From: Aquila chrysaetos chrysaetos
Lineage: Eukaryota > Chordata > Aves > Accipitriformes > Accipitridae
Reading direction: 5' to 3'
Assembly (NCBI RefSeq): GCF_900496995.4
Contig: NC_044018.1
Span: 25,822,001 to 25,886,000, forward strand
DNA: 64,000 nt
Below, in pieces: positions 50,552 through 61,494 of the stretch. Position 1 is the stretch's first letter; each line of letters begins with the position of its first letter. The translations under genes and the position numbers were made by a program. The notes beneath the pieces were generated by a model. The model had not been told where the DNA came from and made no database searches. It saw nothing but the letters and a program-made list of their open reading frames with translations.

Positions 50552-52312
50552 GTGAATACTGGGACAGCAGGATATGGAAATGAAGCACTTAAGTTTCCTG
50601 TCTGCTATGCTTTGTGAAAAAGAAAATTGATGCGAGACATGAAAACTTTGCTATAGTGAACACGACTGCATCTTAAATCTGTCGTGCAGTGCTATACAGG
50701 AGCTGAGTCTCATGAGATTTACTTGGGTCAATTTAAGCATTTCAGTGGTCACTTTTTTCTGTTAATCTAACTGATGAGTTTGTTTTCAGGGCAAAAGGGG
50801 CTGTCATGTTATCTTTGACCTTAAGTATATTTTGGGCCTTCTCATTTCCTTTAATCATTCCTGTGTTGACCACAGTAGATGATCTTTGATTAAAGCTTAT
50901 TTTCTACAGAGGCATCCAGGCTTGATTCTGAGATTTCCAGGTGCACACTGGAAAGAAAACGCTTTACCTGCGTATTCTGATTGGGTGGTTAGTTATCTCA
51001 TCCTGTTAGAATTGTGCATTTTCACTCTAAGATAATCAGCCAGGTTTCAGGTTATCGTGTACTAAAAAGCACATTTTCCATATTTCAGTCATTTTTGTAG
51101 TCCTTTCCAGCCGGCAGAGCCCTGCCCGAGCCAAGGACAGCATCCCGGCAGAGGTCGCAGTGGTACCAAGGACGGGCAGGAGGGATCTCTGGGCTGCTCC
51201 CCCTTCGTTCTCCCACAAAGTGCATGTCCCAGCAGCGCATCAATCTTCTTCGCTGTGACCATTATCCATCCCGATTCTTGTGATTCAGGGTCACTGTTGC
51301 CCTGCGTAGCATGCACATGCTTTGCTCTTAAACACATGGCTTTATATCTGACTTTCTGAAAACGCTTCCTGTATTTTTTGTTTGCACCCAGCTGCACTTG
51401 CTGACCGTCCCATTCGCTTGTTCTCTTCGCTCTTTAGTAGTTGGTCAGTCCTTGTGGCAAATCTAGATTTTTTTATTGGTAATGATTTCTGTTTTCTTGC
51501 AAATTCTTGATTAAAAATACTCAATATAACAGGCCTGGGAGCTAAACTACATCTGGGGGGTCTGAATTCTTTAATTATAAACGTTTTGGGATGAGCTTAA
51601 TCCAGATAATGCCTGCTGTGATGATTCTATGCTTTTATCATACGTTACCAAGTCAAATGCCTATTCAGAAACCTAAGTACATTACTGAAACTGTGGACTT
51701 TACAAACCAGTTTTGTAATGGCACTGAAAGAAGATGTTGAGTTACTTTTAAAAGCCGTATTTTCATCCTCATTGCCATCTAATTGTTTTTTAATTCTTTA
51801 TTAATTAAATGTAATGTTGGTGATACCATTTCTTTGTCCAGGACTGATATCAGACTGAAGGGCTTATGACTACATGTGTTGTCCAGTTTACCCTTTATAT
51901 ATATATTGACACATTTCTACCATTTTTGGAGACTCCCAAGTGCTGTAAGATATAGTTAAAATCAACAGACAGTCCAGATAAATTACAAAAATGCTTCTAA
52001 AGTTATGTATGGTAGAGAAAATAGCCAAATTTAGGTTTGTGCTTCAAAGATTATTTTTCCCAAATTGCAAGTATTACTAGATCCTGATCATCTCCCTCTA
52101 ATTCAGTCAACTTTGCCCCTAATGCCATGCAGTAGAATGACCCAGTTACAGAAGTATTACCTCTCTCTTCACGCTGGTTAAGCGAGGTGCACTGTGGCAA
52201 AATTGGTTCTATTTCTAAAATATTTGGATAATGTGTAGAGAGAGAACTACTGTGTAAAGTTTGAGCTTGAAGACATTGTATTGAGAAATAACACTTGAAT
52301 CGTTTCTTGCAG
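50552..52312. other. TMEM14A intron
   Basis: About 1.8 kb from GTGAAT to cgtttcttgcag. A short GC-rich patch at 51100-51200 opens frames on -, without support. No repeat recognised. Confidence 0.85.
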
Positions 52313-52414
52313 GTAGTAAAATCTCTTTAGCTGCTGGTCTTACCTTTGGTTCTGTGGCTGGTTATGGAGCTTACTGCGTAACACGTGATCCAAGAAATGT
52401 GAAGATATCGTTGT
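52313..52414 (+). CDS. TMEM14A: TMEM14A second coding exon
   Basis: Follows acceptor gtttcttgcag and completes the Gly codon. It reads [33 protein letters not shown] and one base of Phe, ending TTGT|GTAAGT. The [15 protein letters not shown] segment is the conserved second helix of TMEM14 proteins (human TMEM14A IAGLFVGCLAGYGAY), and DPRNVKISL corresponds to DKRDVKVSL. 102 bases with matching phases. Frames running on into the intron to 52545 are read-through only. Confidence 0.96.
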
Positions 52415-55400
52415 GTAAGTGTTTAACTACAGTAATCAAAGGAACAAAAAAAAACAAACCACATGCAGTTCAGGAAACCGCTTTTTTAAAATTCTCACTT
52501 TTATTAAATTTTGAGTATTGCTTTGGTTTAAATGTTAGTTTTTAGAGTTCGACACTTCAACTTAGCTTGCAAAATAAAAAAGCTTAACTGTGGAACCCTT
52601 TGCAAGGTAAGATCTTTCACACAAAGCCAGCAGGTGTGTGTTACCACCTGGCAGTGCCTCCTTTTATTAGATGGTTACCTCACATTGCAAATATTGTGAA
52701 ATCCAGCTGAGAAACATGGGAGAGTACTGGAATAAAATCATTAGTGCTACAGATTAGAATGTAATTTGAGAAGTAAAGTAGGTGTGGGATCCAGTCTTGC
52801 ATAATGTAATGTATCCTCAGCTCCCAATGAAAAAAATAGTTTGACTTGGTGTTTTTCCTTTGCTGCTAAGAGACAGGATACAAACTATGCAAAAATTGTC
52901 CCGTTAGCTAGTTTGCCGTGAAACCCTCAGGGAGGCAAGGGACTACAGTCTCTTAAGGGGGACATCACAGAACTGATTTGCGGTAAGAGCTATTGGGAGC
53001 TTGTGTCACTCCTTGTTTTAGCAAAGGTGTCTTAGGCAGTGGTTTCACATGCAGAAATGCATTTAAAATACATTTAATCCGGATAATGCGAGTACACAAT
53101 CACTTTTTCTGAACTTAGAATTTATGGTATACTGTTCGTGCTGGCTTTGTGCTTTACGTGAGCCACAGTTGTAAAAATTTCCATTTCAGAAAAATGTTGA
53201 ATAGCATTGTTAGCAAAGTATGTTCCCACCAACTGAGTTCTTTAGTAAAGGTGGTAATGGCATACCTGATCAGCTCCTAGATGGCCTGAAATGGGATATT
53301 TCTGTTTTGCCACCATGACCTTGCTTGGATTAAGTTATCCCACTGTTAAAAACAAAACCAAACCTTTTTTTGGAATGAAGACATAGCCTTACATATATGT
53401 AAATATGTAATCTTTCAGCATGGGGTGCTTTTAAGTAAGTAGCATATGGTATTGTACTTCTATGGGTCAATTAAATCACTAATTTGGATACAGAATTTGT
53501 GAAAGAGACGACTAATTAAAACTTACTAAATGTTGCCTGTTTCCCAGTTCCCTGGGTTTGAAAGGACTAATACAAAATTTCCGCTAATCTGCTTGTGAAT
53601 GTCAGATACACTAAAATATTGTCAGTGTTGTGCATTTCATGTAGCTATAGGCAGGTGAGGACTTTCTCTCAACTGGAGAAATGTATATTACTGATTTAAT
53701 AGAAATTATAGCGATACAGATGAGAGAGAGTTCACTACACCTTCCTTGGAAAGTTCTTATTACGTGGAGTAAAAGGAACAAAGACTTTTTAAAGCAGTCT
53801 TAGTTTAGAATGTTTACAAAGTAATGTTTTAATTGCTTAAAACATAAACATATATTTAACCTTGGCTATGAATGGGTGGCCTCTTCAAGGTCCACCTGCA
53901 CTGAATGAAACGAAGAAGGTGGTCTGAACTAACTGTGTTAATTTTTGCCTGAAGTGAGTTAGGAAGTATTCAAAGAAAGTACTCTGCCAGGGCCAACCAT
54001 TCAGACTGGTTTTAATCTCTTCCAGGCTGATGTATCTCATTCTGGAAAGGGGTGTCTTCTGGCTTCTATATACGTAGGTATCTCAAATGAATAAAGAACT
54101 CAGTACAAAGACTTCAGAGAAAGGGAGAATTAGACACACGTGGAAACATCTACAGGTCCACACCTTAAAAACTGTTGGTGGCTACTGTATCTGCTATTTT
54201 CAGAATAATAAGGGCTTTCTGAAATAAAGGTGTATTGCTTTTGTAGAAAATCAGAATGTTTTAACTTAGGCCTAACCTCCTGGAGTGCCAAAAGCAGCTA
54301 GAGCACAAATGAAAGAAGGAAATTAAGGGCATGGAAGAAAGTGACCACTCTGAACTTAGAAACCAGTAGAGTAAATTGCAATGTAAAATGAAGCAAGTAC
54401 CCAAACCTTTAAAAGGCTAGGAGATAAATAAAAAAATAAAAAAAATCCCCCTCCAAACCCATAATTATCTATAGTATTTGTCACCTATGCAAGAGTCTCC
54501 TACAATAATGTAGGTAATGTGTTAGTACGAGACCTTGATAGTAGGGCTCTTGTAACTTGTCCTACATGCAAAGAGTATGTAGCATACAGATACTCCAGGC
54601 AAATTTTCTTAGTTGTTTAATAAATTATTCTTTCAGGCATTTTCCCACTCCCCCTGAAATTAACTCTGTGCTTTCTTGAACACTTTAATGCAATTTTATG
54701 TGTTTGGAGTAGGCGTAGGAATTCAGACTTCAGTATGCAACAGTTAGTGTTATTCAAAGTGCAAGTCGATGCACCTGATTTCCTGAACTGAATCTGATTT
54801 ACTGAATTAAATTTGGCTTAATTTATTGAATATCTTTGGCTGATTTAAGGTGAAACTGTGAATATCTAGCACTTCTGAAAATCAGGTCTAAAAGCTGAAC
54901 ATCTTAAAAACTCACTGGCACATGTGAAAGGCCAGATACTAGCAAATGGAAAGAACAACGTTATAGAGTGAACATGCTTTGTAGCTTGTACTTAATTGGA
55001 AATACACTCAGGGCTCTGGCAAGACACATACTGTGGAATAGCCCACTCTTCAGACATTCTTGAGAGGATCAAGTCTATGAGACTAGAAAATAAGAGCAAT
55101 GGATAATGGAGCATAATTTTTTTTTTTTTTTGGCAGGGTATCTTTAATGAGTGCACATGCATAGCTGGTAGAGTTTTGTAAGATGCTTATAACTGTCAGA
55201 GCTTGTTTTATAATGCTGGAGTGAGTTTAAAACTAATTCTTGACACCTGTGAGCACAGGACTATCCACAGGAGTAGACAGTGGAGTTTGAAGAGAATTAG
55301 CCAGATGGTTTAACTGCTCCATAAAAAAGGGAAGAGATTTGTGTAACTGCCATTACTCTGGCTGCAAGACTGATAAAGCCCAGCTGCCCATGAGAAGTCC

Positions 55401-56261
55401 TGCCTCTCTGCCCACTTCTAGGAAGCGTTTCAGGGGACAGTTTTTTAATGAAGCTAGCTATCTTTGCAGTTTTATGTATTCTCATCAGTCTTCTCATTTA
55501 TGTAGCACTCTGCAGCCATAGTTCGATATGAAATCGCCATGCCTGATGAGTTCATTGCTACCTCCGTTTTTAGGTAAAACTGCTCCAGGAAGAAGATGCA
55601 ATTCCTTTCATGATGTTTATTCTCTGCTGCTTGCTCTGCATTTGTTGCCCTCTTGGGCTGCCCGCCTCTTGTCACAGACAAGGATGGTTCCCTTGTAGCA
55701 AAAGGAAACAAGGGAACTCGTGGTTATGATGAAGGAGATGTTGATAGCCATATTCTGTAGCGAAAGCAAGTGGCAAACCTTCCAATCTGGTTTTTAAGGC
55801 TCAGCAAATAAAGAGCTAGTGTTCTCAAAAGAAAACAGATAAAGTTGGGTGCTCTAGCCCCTTGAATAGTTAGAAAACATCCGGGCAGTGGGATTTATGA
55901 GACTATTCCTGTAATTCAGAATATATGTTACTGTTACAATGAAGATTCTTCCTACTTTATTTGTATCACCATGAATGTAGATATGGGGGAGTACAATTCA
56001 CTGTCTGACAAACTTACTTAGTATCTGTGGAATAGGATTTAGCACTCTGATGCATGTGGAAACCTTACTTGTAGCTGAAAGAAATCATAGCAGTGTATTT
56101 TGGAAGAGCAAGAGTATTTTTATAGACCCTATCTCTGATCTAATGTTTTATTAAATTACAGGTCATAGCAAAAATAGCAATGACCTTTGATAACTCTCCG
56201 TGTTCCTGAATGGTCCACTGGGAGAAGTGAGAACATAAATATGTTGAATTGTCTTTTACAG
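52415..56261. other. TMEM14A intron
   Basis: About 3.8 kb of AT-rich sequence between the second and third coding exons, with a short A-rich stretch at about 54425-54445 and a T run near 55120. No other exon or named repeat recognised. Confidence 0.8.
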
Positions 56262-56349
56262 TTTCAGCTTTTCTTTTGACCATTATAATGGGAATGAGGT
56301 TCAAGAGGTCCAAGAAATTAATGCCGGCCGGACTAGTAGCATGCCTGAG
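56262..56349 (+). CDS. TMEM14A: TMEM14A third coding exon
   Basis: Acceptor attgtcttttacag, donor CTGAG|GTAAAC. It completes Phe and reads SAFLLTIIMGMRFKRSKKLM, PAGLVACL and two bases of Ser. The IMGMRFKRSKKLMPAGLVA string is the family signature (human IMGVRFKRSKKIMPAGLVA), with a basic loop between two hydrophobic helices. An unbroken - strand frame of 177 codons (56140-56673) covers this exon; it is antisense and unsupported. Confidence 0.97.
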
Positions 56350-57351
56350 GTAAACATATATTGAGGATATTGATGTAAAGATTTCACCGATTTTCAAATA
56401 GTTGCCGTTTGACATCTGATTCAAGCCAGTATCAGTGGAAGTTACTATCATCCAGCAACTGTATGGTTTAAGTGAAATTAGTTTGGAGGTCACAGTCCTG
56501 TTTCCAGTGAACAGCTTTTTCATCTCACTAGGCGGATACATCTGATAATGGACTGACTTTCTCAGCACAGAAAGGAGAGATCTGCAATTAAATATTAATG
56601 CATATTGATAAGGCTCTTGGAAGAACCTGAGGTAAGCCTCAGTGTTTTCAAACACATGCATAAAATTAGTCATCTAATTTCATACAACACAGTCATCTTA
56701 AAAAACACCAACACTTGGGTTTAGAAGTGCTGCATTCAAAACTACTGGAAGCACAGCATCTTAGAAAACTGGGACATTTTTGACCTGACCTAAAAACTTT
56801 GGTCAGTATTACTGCAGATTATGATGTTTCTAACTATTCTGACTGCTTTATTGCTGCTACTTGTTTTGTCATTCTAGAAAACGTAATTTTCTGTACTTTA
56901 TATTTTGGACTTAAATTATGGAGTAAATTGAATTTTTTTTTTCCCAGTGAGTCTGTAACTCAAAACATTTTTCAACTGTAAGTGAAAACCTTACATCTTC
57001 TGAAGGAATAACTGTTGCTTTGTTGTTACCAGATTTAATATAACACCATTAACTGTTTTACTCCAGTTACACATAGGGAAGAAAAAAATCAGATGCAAAT
57101 TGTCAAGATGCAAAATTTAAGAATCAGGACTTAAGCTGGAAAATGTTATTTCCCATTCTGGATCACTTTTCAAGCCTAGGTGGACTGTGTGGTTTAACAG
57201 ACACTGAGGCTGTAGATTTAGACATTTTAAGGTTGCTTACTAGAGGCTCTAGTATCAGGTATTTATGAATGCGCTGTTATTTAATGATGACTTTCACTGG
57301 TTTTGTTCATGCACAACCATATTTATGGGTTTTGTTCTGGTTTTTTTGCAG

Positions 57352-57391
57352 CCTTTTGATGATTTTGAGGCTTGTTTTTATGCTGCTGTAG
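57352..57391 (+). CDS. TMEM14A: TMEM14A last coding exon with stop
   Basis: Acceptor gtttttttgcag. The first base completes Ser; the exon then reads LLMILRLVFMLL and TAG at 57389-57391. This is the hydrophobic C-terminal helix (human LMMILRLVLLLL). Only 40 bases are coding. All four exons are in phase with no disruption, so the gene appears functional. It is too short to be found by open-frame length alone. Confidence 0.94.
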
Positions 57392-57947
57392 GAGAATTTA
57401 GCAACTTAAGAACCAAAGTATGACTGCCGTGCCCACCGAACAAACAGGCAAGCTCTCCATACTTGAAAGACAAGTTTGAACACGTCTTACATTGCATTTA
57501 TCTTTTCTGTAAAAGATCTGTACCTGTTATTTGATTATTGAGATTTGCTGATATTTTGCAAGCTTTTTTTTTTAAAACTAAACTAAAGCGTTTTGTGGAT
57601 GATATATTTTGATCTACTTTGTTTAAGCAGTCTGTTAACTCAAGGGATCTTTCTCTGTAAGTTTGATCTGTTTCAGGGGTGCTGAGCACCCCAAGAAATT
57701 GAGTTAGTCTTGCACTGTATCTCTGAGAGAAGAATATATATAAATACATGTTTATGCTAAAAGGTAGATTATATTGAATCATAATTTTGTAGCTTCTGAG
57801 ATTAAGTAATTGATTCTAATCGTATTGTCAATTACTAATCATTAAAGGTGCGGGCCTGTACTCTGTTGCACTAGAAAATCCACCTTCCTTTCAAACACAT
57901 GTTCTTGTTCCACTGGTTCTAAATGTAAAAACTGGTATCAGTGTTCA

Positions 57948-57953
57948 AATAAA
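57948..57953 (+). promoter_or_regulatory. TMEM14A: TMEM14A polyadenylation signal
   Basis: AATAAA about 560 bases after the TMEM14A stop, inside an AT-rich 3' UTR. Probable signal; alternatives were not excluded. Confidence 0.5.
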
Positions 57954-57999
57954 ATGTAAAATGTTCAAAACTGCTCAGTTTTTTATGCAGACTAGTGAG

Positions 58000-60180
58000 C
58001 CATTTTGTCAATGGAAGAGTCTGGTCCTCTGCTTTGTACTTAGTACCGGTTTAAAACATGTGCCATGCTGTAAATTCCCACTGCCATGAACCACAGCTGA
58101 GGAAGGTTCACCATCTTGCACAAAGAGGTTCTAAACTCAGTCTCAATACTCTTTAACAGGTTTGCTGTTGTGGTCTCACACAGATTATCTTGCTGAAATC
58201 CTCCTCACAAGTAAAGGAGACTATTCAGGCATAAACTATTCAGGGGTTGAAGTTGCTTTGGTTTGCAGAGAAAATAAATACTCCCTCGGTCTCACAGCTT
58301 GGCTAAAACTCTCGTGCACAAGACTGTGCAGCCAAATCATTAGGAAACTGAGTATGGGTGAGTGTACTGTTGAAGACAGAGAAATTTTTCTTCTTTTAAT
58401 TTTTTTCATACAGAGCTTGCTTATAAAGGCTATCATATATCAGATCTCGGTGCTGTGCAAATCTGTCAGCGGAATACCAAGCTTATTATTCTTGGCAGGG
58501 GGTTAGGTGGTGACAAGGTGTTGTGAGCAGTTCAGATGTCTAAGGCACAACTGACCAAAACAAAACAAAAGGCAAAAAAAAAACCCCACCCTGTCCCCTA
58601 AACCACAGCCTCCAGCTCTGGAATCTTTTGCTAACAAATGTTGGCATCAGTCACCTCCAGGTGTTGCCAGGCTTACAGGTGATTGAGCTGGTATGTTACA
58701 GATTTCAGATTGGGATGACAGCTGGACACGTGGTTCCTTTCATCCCGAAGTAGAACTTCAGGGCACATCAGAGGAATTGGAACTGCCATGTACCATAACA
58801 GGCTTGGGTGCCCAATGCCGATTTGGATATTTGTACTGTAGACAAGGTGCATCCTGCCTTAGATTAAGCTCCAATGAAAAGTTTGTGCAACCTCATGCTG
58901 AAGTGCAGAAGCCATCCTGCAGTTGCTGCTACCCCAGATCCTAAATGCAGTAAGATGTTGTATTTTTGAGCATGTCCAGAGTTGAGCCTTCTGTGCATTC
59001 TCTGAATTACCCATGGGGGTGGGGGGTGGGGCGACCTCCAAGCCCAACTGTAATCCAGCAGCTTTGGCAGAAGTTCCTCAGGCCAAACAAGCAGTGTTCT
59101 CAGCAAGTCCAACATAGCCCTGTGGGACTGAGGACTCACAAAATGCAAAGGTGATGTCTTGTGCCAGTCTCTGTGATGGCTCAGCAATCGTAGCACTTAC
59201 TTACTTGGAACAGAGATATAGCTCAATGGAACTTGGCAAACTAGTGCTTCCAGCTACCTAGGTAATTTTAATGTAAACCTCTTAGGACCTCATGTGGGCA
59301 GTGCCTAGGTGATTGGGGCATTTCCAGTTTGTACCTCTGAGATGCATCGTGTGGCTCTTCTTATGCACAAGTCGGAAAAGGAGTTAACTTTGCTGGGCAG
59401 CAGTTCTGTATATACACTGGCTTGACCATCTTCTCTGCCTAATCAGTTCGAATCCTACTGAGAAAAACAACTAACTGCAAGGAAGAAGAATAGTTTATGG
59501 CACTGTTCTTAAAGGGAACAGTGATGGTTCCCATGAAATTAGGGTAAAGAATCGGAAATAGTAGTAAATGCTTTAAGTACTGTTACGATAAAACTTAACT
59601 CTTTCACTGAAAAGGTAAGCAGCCAGTGCAGTTCTCTTTACAGCTATTTGGGGAAGTGACTGGAGAAGGTAAAACCTTACAAAAAAAGAGTCAAGTGGCA
59701 TTTTCCTCACTGTGGCCATCTAGCCAAGCAGCAAAAAGAGCAAGGGAATAGGTTCTTTCAATGGATGAAAACCACATCAGGCTAATTAAACACAAGTACT
59801 TTGATCTTTAGTGAACAAAATCGCTTCTAAGAGATTCATGTGGGGATTAACCAAGTTTCTTACTTTTGCCCATAAACTTACAAGGATCGTGAGTTTTAAT
59901 ATTTTTATTTATTTATTAAACTGCAGCTCTGAAAGTACACAGACAGCAGTGAAATAGAGCAGGGGAACAGTGAACTTTGATCTAGAAGACCACCGAGAGA
60001 GCAAAACCAAAGATTCTAGGCCTGAATTTAAATGACTTCCCCATTTTTATGGAGTGGCTCGTCTCTCCTGCAGTTTATAAAGTGGGGGAGGGGGAAGGCT
60101 TTCTACAGTACTCTGGAAGCTACAGCTGAAACATTTTACCCTACCAGGCATGTACTGTAATTAAACAAACGCAAAAGTAT
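58000..60180. other. gap between the convergent TMEM14A and GSTA genes
   Basis: The 3' ends of the two genes face each other across this stretch. A Cys-rich open frame at 58693-58944 was examined and not accepted. A TTTATTTATTTATT run near 59905 reads AATAAATAAATA on - and could be a distal GSTA polyadenylation signal. No repeat recognised. Confidence 0.5.
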
Positions 60181-60188
60181 CAGCATAT

Positions 60189-60194
60189 TTTATT
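60189..60194 (-). promoter_or_regulatory. GSTA polyadenylation signal
   Basis: AATAAA on the - strand, about 210 bases downstream of the GSTA stop codon; the first canonical signal after the coding end. Confidence 0.55.
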
Positions 60195-60402
60195 TCATGT
60201 AACTGCTCCATGAAATACCACTTTCTGGACTGAATTGGTCCAAATTAGCCTTTTACTCTCATGTAAAAGTGTATTCTGTTTCAACGATTATCATGTGACT
60301 GGCTATAGGATGCAAGCTACAGAATATATCTATGCAGTTTACACTTATAAGGCACAGCTCTGGTAATATCCTACAGTTGTGTTATCTTCAGCAGCCTCAT
60401 AA

Positions 60403-60525
60403 CTAGATGTTGAATATTTTCCTCACAATGGCAACAAACTTCTCATCTGTTGGTGGCTTCCTCTGGCTGCCAGGCTGCAAGAATTTTTTGATTGTTGGAA
60501 TGTTGCTTGTTCTTCCTTTAAAAGC
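60403..60525 (-). CDS. alpha-class glutathione S-transferase, last exon
   Basis: On -, acceptor gctttttacag is followed in phase 0 by [40 protein letters not shown] and TAG (60405-60403): 40 residues plus stop. This is the C-terminus of cytosolic GST alpha enzymes, which conjugate glutathione to electrophiles and lipid peroxidation products. The [18 protein letters not shown] string and the terminal helix VRKIFNI that closes the hydrophobic substrate site are class hallmarks. Birds carry several GSTA genes in tandem, so the paralogue number cannot be decided from two exons. Exon length (123 bases) is typical. No disruption is seen. Confidence 0.95.
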   Translation of the reverse strand, partial: AFKGRTSNIPTIKKFLQPGSQRKPPTDEKFVAIVRKIFNI

Positions 60526-61362
60526 CTGTAAAAAGCAGCAGTAAAGCCAATGAAAATAAGGAAATTATAATTCCATCTGTTACAGCTTAAAAATCAGGTG
60601 ACTTGGATTTTTACTTCTCAGACATACTTATTAAACAGAGAAAGGTAGTAGCTCCTTATAGCCAGCTCAGCACTTGGCATTTTCCACTTAAAAAAAAAAA
60701 AAAAAAAAAAAAGGCAAAAATACACCTACAACACCTAGTCTTCTTGGAAAATCCAGGTGTGAATATTCTGATCTGCAATGCTGGTGCTATAAAGTTTACC
60801 TTAGTTTCCCAGATGGGGATGGGAGAAATTAAAGAGTTCAGATTCATCTAGTAAAGGTGGAAGAAAAAAGGAAAGAAAAAAAGCAAAAACCACAGCCTCA
60901 ATCCAAATCATGCAGATGTATTTCGGCAAAAAAAGAGGCAAGGACAGGAACACCTCAGTGCAAAGCACCACGGAAGACAAGACATAAGAAACTTCAAAAT
61001 ATCAGTTTGCTAGCAAAAAGAGAAGGACAGGAACTGCAGACACAACAGGCTGCAGACTTCCCCTCCTGATGCTCGCTGTGGTGTTTGAAGACATAGAAGT
61101 AGCAGTTACAGGACCAAACTGGTGAATTCCTGCCAGCTGAGAACAGCTGGGAAAAGTAGGGCTGGGGAAAAGTGAGCACCCAGCAGCTCTGAGGGCAAGG
61201 CAGTGTGCCTGTGTTCAGGTGGTTGTAATCAACAGAAGTAGACCAGAGAACTGTCAGTAATGTAGTACAATGGTTCAAAAGATTTAAACATCAATTAGGT
61301 TTTAAAACTGGGCAGTGAAATTCTTACGTTATATTCCACATTGAGATCAGATGATTACTAAC
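60526..61362. other. last GSTA intron
   Basis: Intron of 837 bases on -, from GTTAGT to gctttttacag. Contains a pure A run on + at about 60690-60712. No other feature recognised. Confidence 0.85.
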
Positions 61363-61494
61363 CTGTAGCAGAGGGAATGCTGACAATATATCAGGCTTAC
61401 ATTCTTCTGCCATTAAAATGGCTTCCAGCAGATGGATATCTGCCCAGCTTAATTTGTTGCCAACAAGATAATCGTGCCCATGGTCTTTTAAGGC
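61363..61494 (-). CDS. alpha-class glutathione S-transferase, penultimate exon
   Basis: On -, acceptor gttcgtattttgtag is followed by ALKDHGHDYLVGNKLSWADI, HLLEAILMAEECKPDILSAF and PLLQ, then donor CAG|GTTAGT. It has 132 bases and 44 codons, phase 0 at both ends, the usual size of this exon in GSTA genes. G-x-K-L-S-x-A-D is the GST C-terminal N-capping/hydrophobic-staple motif needed for folding of the helical domain. The catalytic Tyr and glutathione-binding residues are on earlier exons, which I could not find up to position 64000 and which are inferred to lie beyond the window. Confidence 0.96.

Noticed and set aside
56140-56673. 177-codon open frame on the minus strand
   Set aside because: It is antisense to a verified TMEM14A exon and intron. 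The translation has no family features, and the open frame follows from AT-rich sequence that is rarely stopped in this phase.
58693-58944. Cys-rich open frame ending PSCSCCYPRS
   Set aside because: Cysteine spacing fits no defensin or other family I know, there is no signal peptide, and no splice sites support it.
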